From: Hylemonella sp.
Lineage (GTDB): Bacteria; Pseudomonadota; Gammaproteobacteria; Burkholderiales; Burkholderiaceae_C
Direction of reading: 5' to 3'
DNA: 64,000 nt
NCBI GenBank assembly: GCA_030680575.1
Contig: JAUXVI010000051.1
Span: 62,001-126,000, forward strand
The translations under genes were made by a program, and so were the position numbers. Below the pieces are notes generated by a model. It worked only from the letters and a program-made list of their open reading frames with translations, did no database searches and had not been told where the DNA came from. Of this stretch, positions 55,884-64,000 are shown piece by piece. Numbering within the stretch: position 1 is the stretch's first letter; each line of letters opens with the position of its first letter.

Positions 55884-56468
55884 ATGACACCCACCAAGCC
55901 GGCCAGCCCGGCACCCGCTCTGCCGGGAAGAACAAACCCCCTGCGCTACCTCACCGGTTATCCCCCCACGGTGCTGGAACAGGTGCGGCAACTTCTCGCC
56001 AGCGACCGGCTGGCGACCCTGCTGCAACAGAGATACCCGGACACCCATGATGTCCGCAGCGACAAGGCGCTGTTCGACTACGTGCAGGACCTCAAGGCCG
56101 CCTACCTGCGCAGTGCCGAGCCACTGAACAAGGTCTGCTTTGACAGCAAGCTGCACGTCGTCCAGCATGCCTTGGGCACACACACCAGCGTCTCGCGCGT
56201 GCAGGGCACCAAACTCAAGGCCAAGCGCGAAATTCGCGTTGCCACCCTGTTCAAGAGCGTGCCGCCCGAGTTCCTGCGAATGATCGTGGTGCATGAGTTG
56301 GCCCATCTCAAGGAAAAGGCCCACGACAAGGCCTTCTACCAGCTCTGCAACCACATGGAGCCGAACTACCACCAATACGAGTTCGACCTGCGGCTGTACC
56401 TGACGCACACCGAGGCCACCGGGCAGCGAATCTGGTCTGATCGGCCCGATGTGCCCAGCAGCCGCTGA
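55884..56468 (+). CDS. YgjP-like (DUF45/M48-type) metallopeptidase domain protein
   Basis: 194 aa. The zinc motif is HELAHLKEKAHDKAFY (HExxH plus a third His in the YgjP/WLM pattern), and the C-terminus YHQYEFDLRLYLTHTE is typical. No signal peptide, so probably cytoplasmic. The substrate is unknown. Divergent from the hemerythrin-like gene. Confidence 0.83.
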   Translation: MTPTKPASPAPALPGRTNPLRYLTGYPPTVLEQVRQLLASDRLATLLQQRYPDTHDVRSDKALFDYVQDLKAAYLRSAEPLNKVCFDSKLHVVQHALGTHTSVSRVQGTKLKAKREIRVATLFKSVPPEFLRMIVVHELAHLKEKAHDKAFYQLCNHMEPNYHQYEFDLRLYLTHTEATGQRIWSDRPDVPSSR

Positions 56469-56554
56469 GCGCGGCGTTCAGGTCGGCTCAGCCCGGACGC
56501 GCTCGATGTTGGAGCAAGCCGGGTTGACCGGCAACCCTCCCGCCGGATGCCGGC

Positions 56555-58141
56555 TCAAGCCGGCAGCAGCAAGGGTTGCGGGTCGCGGCTGACCACGAAC
56601 ATGCGCATGACGCCTGCCATGCGGTCGGCCTGTTCCCGAAGGCTGGCGGCCGCCGCAGCGGCCTCCTCCACCAGCGCCGCATTCTGTTGCGTCATCTGCT
56701 CAAGCTGCCCCATCGACTGGTTGACGCCGCCGATCCCGTTGGACTGCTCACTGGCATCGCGGGTGATGGCCTGGATCATGTGGCTGACCTCGGCCACCTG
56801 GCGCACGATCTGCGCCATGGCGCTACCGGCGTCCTGCACCAGGCGTGAGCCGGTCTCGACCTGACTGCGGCTGGCCTCGATCAAGCCCCTGATCTCGCGT
56901 GCCGCCTCAGCCGAGCGCTGCGCCAGCGCCCGCACCTCACCGGCCACCACGGCAAAACCACGGCCCTGCTCGCCGGCGCGCGCCGCTTCCACCGCGGCAT
57001 TGAGCGCCAGGATGTTGGTCTGAAAGGCAATGCTGTCAATCACGGACGTGATGTCGGCAATGCGGCTGCTGGAGGCCTGGATGCCGGCCATGTTGTGCAC
57101 CACCTGCTGCACCAGATCACCCCCCTGGCCTGCGGAACTGGCGGCCGAACTGGCGATCTGGCTGGCGGCATGGGCCGACTCGGCCATCTTGCGCACTGTC
57201 CCCGTCAACGCATCGAGCGACGCCGCGGCCTGCTGCAAGCTGGCTGCGGCACGTTCGGTGCGGGTGCTCAGATCGAGATTCCCGTTGGCAATCTGTGAAC
57301 TGGCCCCGGTGATGCTGTCAGCGGCCAGCCGAACCTCCAGCACCATGGACTGCAGCGAATCCACCATGGCGTTGAAGTCGTGCGACATGCGACCCAGCTC
57401 ATCATCCGACTGCACCACCACCGCCAGCGACAGATCGCCCGACTTGACGCGGGTGATGCCATCGGTCAGCTGGGCCAGCGGCTGGCGAATGCGCGCCAGC
57501 AGCATCAGGCCCAACAGCAAACCGCTGGCCACGGCAAACAGCATGCCGAGGATGACCAGCCAGGTCAGCTGGGTGACAGCGGAGTTGACCGCTTCACCAC
57601 CGCGGGTGGTGTGCAAACGGTTCTCCTCGATCGCCTTGTTGATCTGAACTTCCGCCGCCAGGGCCGACTGCACCGGCTTCTGAATCTCCTCTTCGAAGAC
57701 TGCCTGGTCCAGGATTTCCTTGCTCTCGATCCTGGCAACGCTGGCGCCCACCTGGGCTGCGTACTGCTTCTGATGCGCCAGACCGTCCTTGAGCATTTGC
57801 TGCAGGGTCGGGTCGACCTCGGCGGCAATGGCCGCCGCGAGCAAGGTCGCCACCTCGGCGGTATGTTTTTTCCATTCGGCAACGCGCTGCGGTACACGCT
57901 CCATCTTCATCAGCAGATCGATGGAGAGGTCTTTCTCAGCGCGTCGGGCCTTGAGCAGGTTTTCCTGGATGGCCGCCATGCGCACCAGTTGCGCCAGGTC
58001 CGCGTCCACCGTCTGGTGGGCCTGGGTCTGAATGCCCCGCACCGCCCAGGCGGTGAAGCCCCCGACCAGCAAAAACACGCCGACCAGCAGCGCAATCGTC
58101 ATGGCAATCCGCTGGACCAGCGTGAGCCTCAATCTTGTCAT
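56555..58141 (-). CDS. Methyl-accepting chemotaxis protein
   Basis: 528 aa. TM1 near residues 10-30 ([20 protein letters not shown]), a periplasmic four-helix-bundle sensor to about 185, TM2 near [23 protein letters not shown] ([20 protein letters not shown]), then the cytoplasmic coiled coil. The signalling tip is intact ([40 protein letters not shown]). No C-terminal CheR/CheB pentapeptide. An orphan here; no che genes are nearby and the ligand is unknown. Confidence 0.93.
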   Translation of the reverse strand: MTRLRLTLVQRIAMTIALLVGVFLLVGGFTAWAVRGIQTQAHQTVDADLAQLVRMAAIQENLLKARRAEKDLSIDLLMKMERVPQRVAEWKKHTAEVATLLAAAIAAEVDPTLQQMLKDGLAHQKQYAAQVGASVARIESKEILDQAVFEEEIQKPVQSALAAEVQINKAIEENRLHTTRGGEAVNSAVTQLTWLVILGMLFAVASGLLLGLMLLARIRQPLAQLTDGITRVKSGDLSLAVVVQSDDELGRMSHDFNAMVDSLQSMVLEVRLAADSITGASSQIANGNLDLSTRTERAAASLQQAAASLDALTGTVRKMAESAHAASQIASSAASSAGQGGDLVQQVVHNMAGIQASSSRIADITSVIDSIAFQTNILALNAAVEAARAGEQGRGFAVVAGEVRALAQRSAEAAREIRGLIEASRSQVETGSRLVQDAGSAMAQIVRQVAEVSHMIQAITRDASEQSNGIGGVNQSMGQLEQMTQQNAALVEEAAAAAASLREQADRMAGVMRMFVVSRDPQPLLLPA

Positions 58142-58251
58142 TCCATTTCCTCGATGTGTGGAGCCACAGGTGTGGCCCTCTGGTGATCGAGAAAAGTTTA
58201 TGACCGCTGCGTTTCAGTTTCGTGACGCACAACCTTCGTTTTCGAAGGGTC

Positions 58252-59304
58252 TCAGGGAATCACGTCGAGCGCATGCATGTAGGACGGGCTCACCATCAGC
58301 TCATCCCACGCCGGTGCCGGCGTCACAGGCAACAGGGCCAGGCGGCGCGCTTCGCTGGCCTCGTCCAACTGCCAGTGACCCTTGAGCTGCGCTTCGCTCA
58401 AGCCGTCGATCAGTTCGTCCACCGCTTCGCCCTTGCCGAGGGACTGATTGCACAACAGCACCAGATCACAACCGGCATTAAGCGCCGTCACCGCCGCTTC
58501 GGTGTAACTGACCTCGCGCCCGTCAATCAAACGCGCGCCGGCCATGCTGAGGTCGTCGCTGAACACGGCACCGCCAAAGCGCAGGCGGCCACGCAGGATG
58601 TCGCCCAGCCAGGTGGACGAAAAGCCGGCCGGACGTGCATCCACCTTGGGATAGATCACGTGCGCCGGCATCACGCTGTCGAGCGTCGTGTTGAGCCAGC
58701 CATAGGGCGCGGCATCGTCGCCCAGGATGGCCTTGAGGCTGCGCTTGTCGATAGGAATTTCGGTGTGCGAATCCGCCTTCACGAAACCGTGGCCGGGGAA
58801 ATGCTTGCCGCAGCTGGCCATGCCCGCCAGTCGCAGGCCGTGCATCAGGCTCTTGGCCAGCAGGGTCACCACGCGCGGGTCGCGCGCAAACGAGCGGTCG
58901 CCGATGACGCTGCTCTCACCAAAATCGAGGTCGAGCACCGGCGTGAAGCTGAAGTCGACGCCGCAGGCGCGTAATTCGGCCGCCAGCACGTAGCCGCAGG
59001 CGGTGGCGGCATTGGTGGCGGCCAAGGGGTCTTGCAGCCACTGCTCGCCCAGGGCGCGCATGGGCGGCAGATGGGTGAAGCCATCGGTCTTGAAGCGCGG
59101 CACGCGGCCGCCTTCATGGTCAACGCAGATCAGCAGATCACGGCGAACCTTCTTGATGTCGCGGCACAGGCTAACCAACTGCGCACGGTCCTGCCAGTTG
59201 CGTGCAAACAGGATGATGCCGCCGACCAGCGGGTGCTTGAGGCGGCGGCGGTCGGTCTTGCTCAGACTCAGGCCGGCGATGTCGATGATCAGGGGTGCGT
59301 GCAT
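58252..59304 (-). CDS. nagZ: Beta-N-acetylhexosaminidase NagZ
   Basis: Cytoplasmic glycoside hydrolase family 3 enzyme releasing GlcNAc from anhydromuropeptides during murein recycling. 350 aa. The catalytic dyad loop is KHFPGHGFVKADSHTEIP (Asp-His pair) and the nucleophile Asp lies in VFSDDLSMAGARLI. The start MHAPLIIDIAGLSL is typical. Last gene of the lepB-to-nagZ operon; its 63-bp leader holds a short AT-rich repeat. Confidence 0.97.
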   Translation of the reverse strand: MHAPLIIDIAGLSLSKTDRRRLKHPLVGGIILFARNWQDRAQLVSLCRDIKKVRRDLLICVDHEGGRVPRFKTDGFTHLPPMRALGEQWLQDPLAATNAATACGYVLAAELRACGVDFSFTPVLDLDFGESSVIGDRSFARDPRVVTLLAKSLMHGLRLAGMASCGKHFPGHGFVKADSHTEIPIDKRSLKAILGDDAAPYGWLNTTLDSVMPAHVIYPKVDARPAGFSSTWLGDILRGRLRFGGAVFSDDLSMAGARLIDGREVSYTEAAVTALNAGCDLVLLCNQSLGKGEAVDELIDGLSEAQLKGHWQLDEASEARRLALLPVTPAPAWDELMVSPSYMHALDVIP

Positions 59305-59320
59305 GGTGACATTCCTAAAA

Positions 59321-59363
59321 TGCTACAAATTTGATAGCTATTGGCGCTTATTTATAAAGGGCT
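59321..59363 (+). repeat. Short AT-rich dispersed repeat in the nagZ leader
   Basis: TGCTACAAATTTGATAGCTA followed by TTGGCGCTTATTTATAAAGG. It aligns by eye with the minus strand of 62541-62492 (TGCTA, AATT, ATAGCT, GGCGCT, ATT, GGGC in the same order). It fills most of the gap between acpS and nagZ. Confidence 0.55.
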
Positions 59364-59367
59364 CAGC

Positions 59368-59760
59368 TCAGTTTTTCTCGACAACCACAAAACTGGCCGC
59401 ATAGTCGGACTCGTCGGTCACGCTCACCTGGGCGCTCAGACCCCGGGCTTCAAACCAGGTCTTGAGCTCGCCATGCAGCACGATGACCGGCTGGCCACTG
59501 GGCAATTTGGCCACCTCGCAGGTGCGCCAGGTCATGGGCATGCGCATGCCCAAACCGATCGCCTTGGAGAAGGCTTCCTTAGCGGAAAAACGTGTCGCCA
59601 GGTAGCGCACACCACGCTCCGGCCAGCGCGCGCTGCGCTCACGCCACGTCGCCAACTCAGCCTCGCTCAGCACCTTTTCGGCAAACCGGTCGCCATGGCG
59701 CGCCAGCGTGGCACGGATGCGGCGCACGTCGCAGATGTCGGTGCCGATGCCGTAAATCAT
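59368..59760 (-). CDS. acpS: Holo-[acyl-carrier-protein] synthase
   Basis: Transfers 4'-phosphopantetheine from CoA to ACP. The ATG at 59760 ([20 protein letters not shown]) gives 130 aa, the AcpS size; upstream in-frame sequence covers a repeat and is not used. The metal-binding Asp is in GTDICD and the Glu in [14 protein letters not shown]. Downstream of pdxJ on the same strand. Confidence 0.96.
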   Translation of the reverse strand: MIYGIGTDICDVRRIRATLARHGDRFAEKVLSEAELATWRERSARWPERGVRYLATRFSAKEAFSKAIGLGMRMPMTWRTCEVAKLPSGQPVIVLHGELKTWFEARGLSAQVSVTDESDYAASFVVVEKN

Positions 59761-59769
59761 TTGGATGTA

Positions 59770-59840
59770 GCCCCCACGCTCGGCACTAGCGTGTCCTCGC
59801 TGCCCCCCGAGGGGGCCTTCGCGCCTTGGGACGGCCCGGC
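59770..59840 (-). repeat. Inverted repeat flanking pdxJ, left copy (E)
   Basis: About 71 bp. On the minus strand it begins GCCGGGCCGTCCCAAGG, has a central CCCCCTCGGGGGG hairpin and ends GAGCGTGGGGGC. It is the reverse-oriented counterpart of 60598-60669. It starts 5 bp after the pdxJ stop. Confidence 0.7.
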
Positions 59841-59845
59841 GGCGC

Positions 59846-60589
59846 TCATTCAGCTTCCTCGATGCAACGCAGGTAGTCTTTGACCGTGGCCGCGTAACCC
59901 AACTCCAGCGCATCGGCCATCAGCGCATGGCCAATCGACACCTCGGCCACGCCCGGCACCTGGCGCAGGAATTCGGTGAGGTTGTCGCGGTTCAGGTCAT
60001 GGCCGGCGTTCACACCCAGGCCGGCATCGAGTGCGGCCTGCGCCGCCGCCGCATAGCGCTGCAGCTGCGCGGCCTGGCTGGCATGGCCCCAGGCTGCGGC
60101 ATAGGGTTCGGTGTAGAGCTCAACACGGTCGGCGCCGGCGGCACGGGCCAACGCCATCTGCTCAGGCGTCGGGTCCATGAACAGGCTGACGCGCACGCCC
60201 AGGGCGCGGCATTCAGCAATCAGCGGGCGCAGGCGCTCAGCGTCGGCCGGAAAACTCCAGCCGTGGTCGCTGGTGAACTGGCCTTCGCTGTCGGGCACGA
60301 AGGTGGCCTGCTGCGGCCGCACCTGGCGGATGAAGTCCATCAGGTTGTGGAAGGGATTGCCTTCGATGTTGAACTCGCGCCCCGGCCAGTCCTGCATCAA
60401 GTTAGCCAAGTCGAACACGTCCTGGGCCCGGATGTGGCGCTCGTCCGGCCGCGGATGCACCGTGATGCCATGTGCACCGGCCTGCAGGCACTGGGTGGCG
60501 GCGCGCGTGACGCTGGGAATGCCCAGATGGCGCGTGTTGCGCACCAGGGCAACCTTGTTAACGTTGACGGAGAGGGCTGTCTTGGTCAT
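59846..60589 (-). CDS. pdxJ: Pyridoxine 5'-phosphate synthase
   Basis: Forms PNP from 1-deoxyxylulose 5-phosphate and aminoacetone phosphate in vitamin B6 synthesis. 247 aa. [34 protein letters not shown] (catalytic His/Glu region) and [14 protein letters not shown] are PdxJ signatures. Sits between recO and acpS as in many proteobacteria. Bracketed by inverted copies of a 71-bp repeat, and its ATG is 8 bp from the right copy with no obvious ribosome site. Confidence 0.97.
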   Translation of the reverse strand: MTKTALSVNVNKVALVRNTRHLGIPSVTRAATQCLQAGAHGITVHPRPDERHIRAQDVFDLANLMQDWPGREFNIEGNPFHNLMDFIRQVRPQQATFVPDSEGQFTSDHGWSFPADAERLRPLIAECRALGVRVSLFMDPTPEQMALARAAGADRVELYTEPYAAAWGHASQAAQLQRYAAAAQAALDAGLGVNAGHDLNRDNLTEFLRQVPGVAEVSIGHALMADALELGYAATVKDYLRCIEEAE

Positions 60590-60597
60590 GTTTTGCT

Positions 60598-60669
60598 GCC
60601 GGGCCGTCCCAAAGCAAAACGCGCCCCCTCGGGGGGCAGCGAATTACACGAAGTGAAGAGCGTGGGGGC
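60598..60669 (+). repeat. Inverted repeat flanking pdxJ, right copy (D)
   Basis: About 72 bp: GCCGGGCCGTCCCAAAGC, CCCCCTCGGGGGG, then GAAGAGCGTGGGGGC. It matches the left copy over most of its length in opposite orientation. It fills the recO-pdxJ gap and so forms the pdxJ leader. Confidence 0.7.
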
Positions 60670-60676
60670 CATATTT

Positions 60677-61426
60677 CTATAGTGACTGGATATCCACCAT
60701 CATCTGCCGGGTCCGCAGTGTCGAGACCCCGCAATGGTAATTGAGCAGCGCGCGCAGCTGCGGCTTGAGTTCACCCATCACCGCCGCGCTGGCGCGCAGC
60801 GTGTCGGTGAAAGGCGTGTCCGCTGTCAGCGCCAGTTGCAAGGTGCGCCACTGGGCGCCACTCAGGCTGGCACGGTCGGCCTCGTTGCAACTGCGCAAGC
60901 CACCTTCGGGCACCAGGCTGTAGCGTGCCGTGTCGTCCAGCGGCGCCAGCGTCAGCGTCTGGTGGTCGAGTTGCGGCAGGAAACCGATCTCGCGCAACAG
61001 CAGCAATTCGAAGGTACGCAGGGCGGCCTGCAACACCTCGTCGTGCTCGGAGGCCAGCACCCGCACCACGTTGGTGTAAACGTCGAACAACGCGGGATGC
61101 GGGTCCTCGCGTGCCAGCAGCTGCATCAGCAATTCGTTGAGGTAATAACCCGACAGCAGCGCCTCGCCGGTGGGCATGACATGCCCGCCCATCCACTCGG
61201 CACTCTTGAGGGTGCGGACCTCGGCATCACCACCGAAGGCCAGCTGCAAGGGCTGCAGCGGCAGCAAGACCGGACGGAAACTGGAACTCGGCCGCTTGGC
61301 CCCCTTGGCCACCAATGCAATGCGACCGTGATGGCGCGTGAACACGTCCAGAATCAGGCTGGACTCGCTCCAGTCGTAGCGGTGCAGCACAAAGGCCGGT
61401 TCGTCACTGATGCGTTTGGTCGCCAT
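60677..61426 (-). CDS. recO: DNA repair protein RecO
   Basis: Helps RecA load at gaps in the RecFOR pathway. 249 aa, starting [20 protein letters not shown]. The N-terminal OB fold ([18 protein letters not shown]) and the helical C-terminal region ending [11 protein letters not shown] are as in RecO; the zinc-finger cysteines of some RecO proteins are absent. Follows era after 148 bp that contain repeat copy C. Confidence 0.93.
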   Translation of the reverse strand: MATKRISDEPAFVLHRYDWSESSLILDVFTRHHGRIALVAKGAKRPSSSFRPVLLPLQPLQLAFGGDAEVRTLKSAEWMGGHVMPTGEALLSGYYLNELLMQLLAREDPHPALFDVYTNVVRVLASEHDEVLQAALRTFELLLLREIGFLPQLDHQTLTLAPLDDTARYSLVPEGGLRSCNEADRASLSGAQWRTLQLALTADTPFTDTLRASAAVMGELKPQLRALLNYHCGVSTLRTRQMMVDIQSL

Positions 61427-61476
61427 AACCCAATGACGCTCGGATTACGGATTGCAGGTGGACCAGGAGGTATTCG

Positions 61477-61571
61477 CGGGAAACGCCGTGGAACCGGCTT
61501 TGCCGGGCCACTGGCGTTGCCCCCTTGAGGGGGGGGGCGAAGCGACACGCAGTGCGCGCAGCCTGGGGGGG
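61477..61571 (+). repeat. 3'-end palindromic repeat, copy C
   Basis: The 37-bp core at 61482-61518 is near-identical to copies A and B. It ends 3 bp before the era stop codon (era is on the minus strand), so it begins the era 3' UTR as copy B does for yggT. Lies inside the lepB-to-nagZ operon, between era and recO. Confidence 0.8.
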
Positions 61572-61574
61572 CGC

Positions 61575-62552
61575 CTATTCATACCCGAAGGAGCGCACGC
61601 GAGCTTCGTCGTCCGCCCAGCCCGAGCGCACCTTGACCCAGAGTTCCAGGAACACCTTGGCATCCATCAGCTTTTCGAGCTCGACCCGGGTCTCGGTGCC
61701 GATGCGCTTGATGCGTTCGCCCTTGTCACCGATCACCATGGCCTTGTGGCCTTCGCGTTCCACCACGATGGTGGCGGCAATCCTGACCAGTCGCTTCTGG
61801 CCCTTGCGGCCAGCCTCTTCCTCGAACTTGTCGATGATCACGGTCGAGGTGTAGGGCAACTCGTCACCGGTGAGGCGGAACAATTTTTCGCGCACGGTTT
61901 CCGAGGCGAGGAATTTCTCGCTGCGGTCGGTCAACTCGTCCTCGGCATACCACCAGTCCTGCTCGGGCAGGTATTTCTCGCAGATGCCCAGCAGGCGCTC
62001 GATGTCCTTAGCGTTCTTGGCCGACATCGGCACAAATTCGGCAAACGGGTGGCGCTGCTGCATCTCCTGCAGCCACGGCGCAATATCGGCGCGGCGGTTC
62101 ACCGTGTCGAGCTTGTTGGCCACCAGCAGGGTGGGGATGTCCTTGTTCAACAGGGCCAGCACCTTGGCATCGGCCTGGTTGAACATGCCGGCCTCCACCA
62201 CGTAGAGGATCAGGTCCACGTCACCCACCGCGCCCATCACCGTCTTGTTGAGGGAACGGTTCAGCGCGTTGTTGTGGCGGGTCTGGAAACCCGGGGTATC
62301 GACAAACACGAACTGGGTTGCACCCTGGGTGCGCATGCCGGTGATGCGGTGGCGCGTGGTCTGCGCCTTGCGTGAGGTGATGCTGATCTTCTGCCCCACC
62401 AGCGCATTGAGCAGCGTGGACTTGCCGACATTGGGCTTTCCGACGATGGCCACCAGGCCGCAGCGCCGCGCGCCAGATTCAGTACTCTTTTGGCCCTCTG
62501 AATCCGTAGAATCAGCGCCTTCAGCTATTGAATTCATAGCATTCATATTCAT
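61575..62552 (-). CDS. era: GTPase Era
   Basis: Binds the 16S rRNA 3' end for 30S assembly. 325 aa. GTPase motifs are [14 protein letters not shown] and NKLD; the C-terminal KH domain contains [20 protein letters not shown]. Starts at the ATG overlapping the rnc stop. The first 35 residues or so before [13 protein letters not shown] are an unusual Ser/Glu-rich extension, of which residues about 4-20 are encoded by a dispersed repeat (62492-62541). Confidence 0.97.
   Translation of the reverse strand: MNMNAMNSIAEGADSTDSEGQKSTESGARRCGLVAIVGKPNVGKSTLLNALVGQKISITSRKAQTTRHRITGMRTQGATQFVFVDTPGFQTRHNNALNRSLNKTVMGAVGDVDLILYVVEAGMFNQADAKVLALLNKDIPTLLVANKLDTVNRRADIAPWLQEMQQRHPFAEFVPMSAKNAKDIERLLGICEKYLPEQDWWYAEDELTDRSEKFLASETVREKLFRLTGDELPYTSTVIIDKFEEEAGRKGQKRLVRIAATIVVEREGHKAMVIGDKGERIKRIGTETRVELEKLMDAKVFLELWVKVRSGWADDEARVRSFGYE
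62492..62541 (-). repeat. Short AT-rich dispersed repeat encoding the Era N-terminal extension
   Basis: On the minus strand it reads TGCTATGAATTCAATAGCTG, then AAGGCGCTGATTCTACGGAT, then TCAGAGGGCC. It aligns with 59321-59363 and lies wholly inside the era frame. Confidence 0.55.
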
Positions 62553-63235
62553 CCTCGGACCTTCAGCGTCTGCAGCATGGCTGCGGCGGCGGCCTGCTCG
62601 CCGGCCCGGCGTGAACCGCCGATGCCTCGTTCGACCAGTTGCAATTCAGTGATTTCACATTCGACATCAAAGGTCTGCTTGTGCGCCACACCCAGCGTGG
62701 CCACCACACGGTAGACCGGCAGTTTCATCTTGCGCCCCTGCAGCCATTCCTGCAACTCGGTCTTGGGGTCCTTGGCGCTGGCCTGCATCTGCGGGTTGAT
62801 TTCCACCGCCTGGAACAGGCGCTGCACCAGCGCCTGCGCGGCCGGATAGCCGGCATCCAGATAAACGGCGCCCAGCACCGCTTCCAGCGCGTCGGCCAGG
62901 ATGGAGGGCCGCTTGTGGCCACCGGAGCGCACCTCGCCCTCGCCCAAGCGCACCACGGCCGGCAGGCCCAGATCGACGGCCAAGAGATGCAGGGTGTCCT
63001 GCTTGACCAGGTTGGCGCGGATGCGCGAGAGGTCGCCTTCCGGCAGGGAACTCAGGCGCTCGTACAGCAGGTGCGCCACCGACAGGTTGAGCACCGAGTC
63101 GCCGAGGAATTCGAGACGTTCGTTGTGGTCGGCCGAGAAGCTGCGGTGCGTGACGGCACGCGTCAGCAGTGACGGATCGGAGAAGGAATGCTGCAAGCGG
63201 GCTTGCAGCGCAGAAAGGCCATCAGACACAGGCAT
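62549..63235 (-). CDS. rnc: Ribonuclease III
   Basis: Cleaves double-stranded RNA in rRNA and mRNA processing. 228 aa. The signature [20 protein letters not shown] carries the catalytic Glu/Asp; a later acidic site is in [18 protein letters not shown]. The dsRNA-binding domain is C-terminal ([20 protein letters not shown]). Overlaps era by 4 nt. Confidence 0.97.
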   Translation of the reverse strand: MPVSDGLSALQARLQHSFSDPSLLTRAVTHRSFSADHNERLEFLGDSVLNLSVAHLLYERLSSLPEGDLSRIRANLVKQDTLHLLAVDLGLPAVVRLGEGEVRSGGHKRPSILADALEAVLGAVYLDAGYPAAQALVQRLFQAVEINPQMQASAKDPKTELQEWLQGRKMKLPVYRVVATLGVAHKQTFDVECEITELQLVERGIGGSRRAGEQAAAAAMLQTLKVRG

Positions 63236-63243
63236 CCATCACA

Positions 63244-63597
63244 CTATTTGGAACGACCGACGTACTTGAGGGTCAGCCAGGCCGGCCCTGCCAGGTGGAT
63301 CTCCCGCTGGTAGGCAAAGCTCACCACCACCTTGTCGCCCTCTTTGGTCACTTCGAGATCCTTGCCGCTGATGGACTTGATGTCGTCGATCTGGGCCGCC
63401 TTGTCGAACAGGGCACGCACCTCTGCCACGCTGTTGCCGTCACGCGCCTTCTTGGTCGCCTTGGTGATGGCCTGGTACTCGATCAGCGTCGGAATGACCT
63501 GGGCCGCCACCACACCGGTCACGGCCAGAATGCCGCCAACGAAAAGCAGCCCCAGAAATGAGATGCCGCGCTGCCCTGATTTGAGTTGTGTCCGCAT
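63244..63597 (-). CDS. DUF4845 membrane-anchored protein
   Basis: 117 aa from the ATG at 63597 (MRTQLKSGQRGISFLG), which has GGGGAAAG upstream; starts at 63609 and 63618 are alternatives. One N-terminal helix (FLGLLFVGGILAVTGVVAAQ) and a small extracytoplasmic domain. It lies between lepB and rnc as in most betaproteobacteria. The function is unknown; a link to signal-peptidase or pilin-like processing is only suggested by position and the GxSF-type prepilin-like start. Confidence 0.83.
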   Translation of the reverse strand: MRTQLKSGQRGISFLGLLFVGGILAVTGVVAAQVIPTLIEYQAITKATKKARDGNSVAEVRALFDKAAQIDDIKSISGKDLEVTKEGDKVVVSFAYQREIHLAGPAWLTLKYVGRSK

Positions 63598-63624
63598 AAC
63601 TTTCCCCATGTACGACATTGCTGG

Positions 63625-64000
63625 TCAGTTGAATTTACCGATGCGCTTCAGATCGCCGAAGTTCATCCAGACAAAGAAGGCCTTGCCGACAATGTTCTGG
63701 TCCGGCACAAAGCCCCAGAAGCGCGAATCGAGCGAATTATCGCGATTGTCGCCCATCATGAAGTAGTGGCCTTCGGGCACTTTGCACACCACGCCTTCGA
63801 TGCTGTAGCGGCAGTTGTTGCGGTACGGAAACTCATCAACACCGGGGATGAAAGCCGGCCGTTCGTCATCGGTCAGGATGCGATGTTTGGCCGTGCCGAG
63901 CGACTCCTCGTACTGCTTGAAGTAGCGCATGACACTCTCGTCGAAGAACTCGGGAACCGCGCTGGTCGCAACGACCTGGCCGTTGATGGTCAGACGCTTG
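63625..64000 (-). CDS. lepB: Signal peptidase I, N-terminus beyond window edge
   Basis: Membrane serine protease that removes signal peptides. The last 124 residues or so are present, open to the window edge. GHYFMMGDNRDNSLDSRFWG is the box E signature, followed by FVPDQNIVGKAFFVWMN. The large beta-domain insert upstream (KHRILTDDERPAFIPG) is typical of the gram-negative enzyme. The catalytic Ser and Lys lie outside the window. Heads the rnc-era-recO-pdxJ-acpS-nagZ operon. Confidence 0.95.
   Translation of the reverse strand, partial: KRLTINGQVVATSAVPEFFDESVMRYFKQYEESLGTAKHRILTDDERPAFIPGVDEFPYRNNCRYSIEGVVCKVPEGHYFMMGDNRDNSLDSRFWGFVPDQNIVGKAFFVWMNFGDLKRIGKFN

Overview
The window is GC-rich, densely coded chromosomal DNA from a betaproteobacterium, most likely Burkholderiales and probably family Comamonadaceae (Rhodoferax/Polaromonas/Acidovorax-like). 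This rests on remembered gene order: gntR-sdhCDAB-sdhE-gltA opposite mdh; leuC-entericidin-leuD-leuB-asd-fimV-truA-trpF-trpB-trpA-accD; lepB-DUF4845-rnc-era-recO-pdxJ-acpS-nagZ; and rpsP-rimM-trmD-rplS. No database search was possible. I see no prophage, CRISPR array, rRNA operon or intact insertion sequence.

Layout. 1-5.05 kb: heavy-metal RND efflux operon (small membrane protein, outer-membrane factor, membrane-fusion lipoprotein, pump cut by the window edge). 5.18-9.78 kb: complete branched-chain amino-acid-type ABC transporter (livKHMGF order). 9.79-10.85 kb: a strong promoter, a degenerate tRNA-like element and cysQ. 10.9-13.5 kb: lapG-lapD, the periplasmic protease and c-di-GMP receptor pair of biofilm adhesin control. 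13.6-21.1 kb: housekeeping genes (RhlE-like helicase, orn, M48 protease, pterin dehydratase, rsgA, CobD-like, NUDIX). 21.2-23.3 kb: rpsP-rimM-trmD-rplS. 23.4-26.7 kb: GNAT, TM2 protein, Pit phosphate transporter with its DUF47 partner, DUF486 protein. 26.8-38.2 kb: TCA-cycle supercluster, with mdh-citE-like-hypothetical-acnB transcribed leftward and gntR-sdhCDAB-sdhE-gltA rightward, diverging from a control region whose 12-bp palindrome fills most of the gntR promoter spacer. 38.2-50.8 kb: Cys-rich protein, a 268-bp MITE-like element, then the leucine / aspartate-semialdehyde / FimV / TruA / tryptophan / AccD block. 50.9-56.5 kb: YggT, lysS, two linked flavin-split-barrel proteins (one fused to GAF and an output domain), a hemerythrin-like protein and a YgjP metallopeptidase. 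56.6-64 kb: a chemoreceptor and the lepB-to-nagZ operon.

The central logic is primary metabolism: TCA flux under one GntR regulator, leucine/Asp-family/tryptophan biosynthesis feeding translation genes, and a conserved RNA-processing/secretion/cofactor operon. Accessory content is small: metal efflux, Lap biofilm control, one chemoreceptor and the split-barrel/GAF/hemerythrin group.

The most unusual signals are non-coding: (i) the promoter plus tRNA-like element at 9.8 kb; (ii) a 37-bp palindromic repeat directly after three unrelated stop codons; (iii) a second repeat as inverted copies around pdxJ; (iv) a 45-50-bp AT-richer repeat that seems to have supplied coding sequence to era and trpF; (v) the MITE-like element whose TA-type insertion left the upstream stop codon in place.
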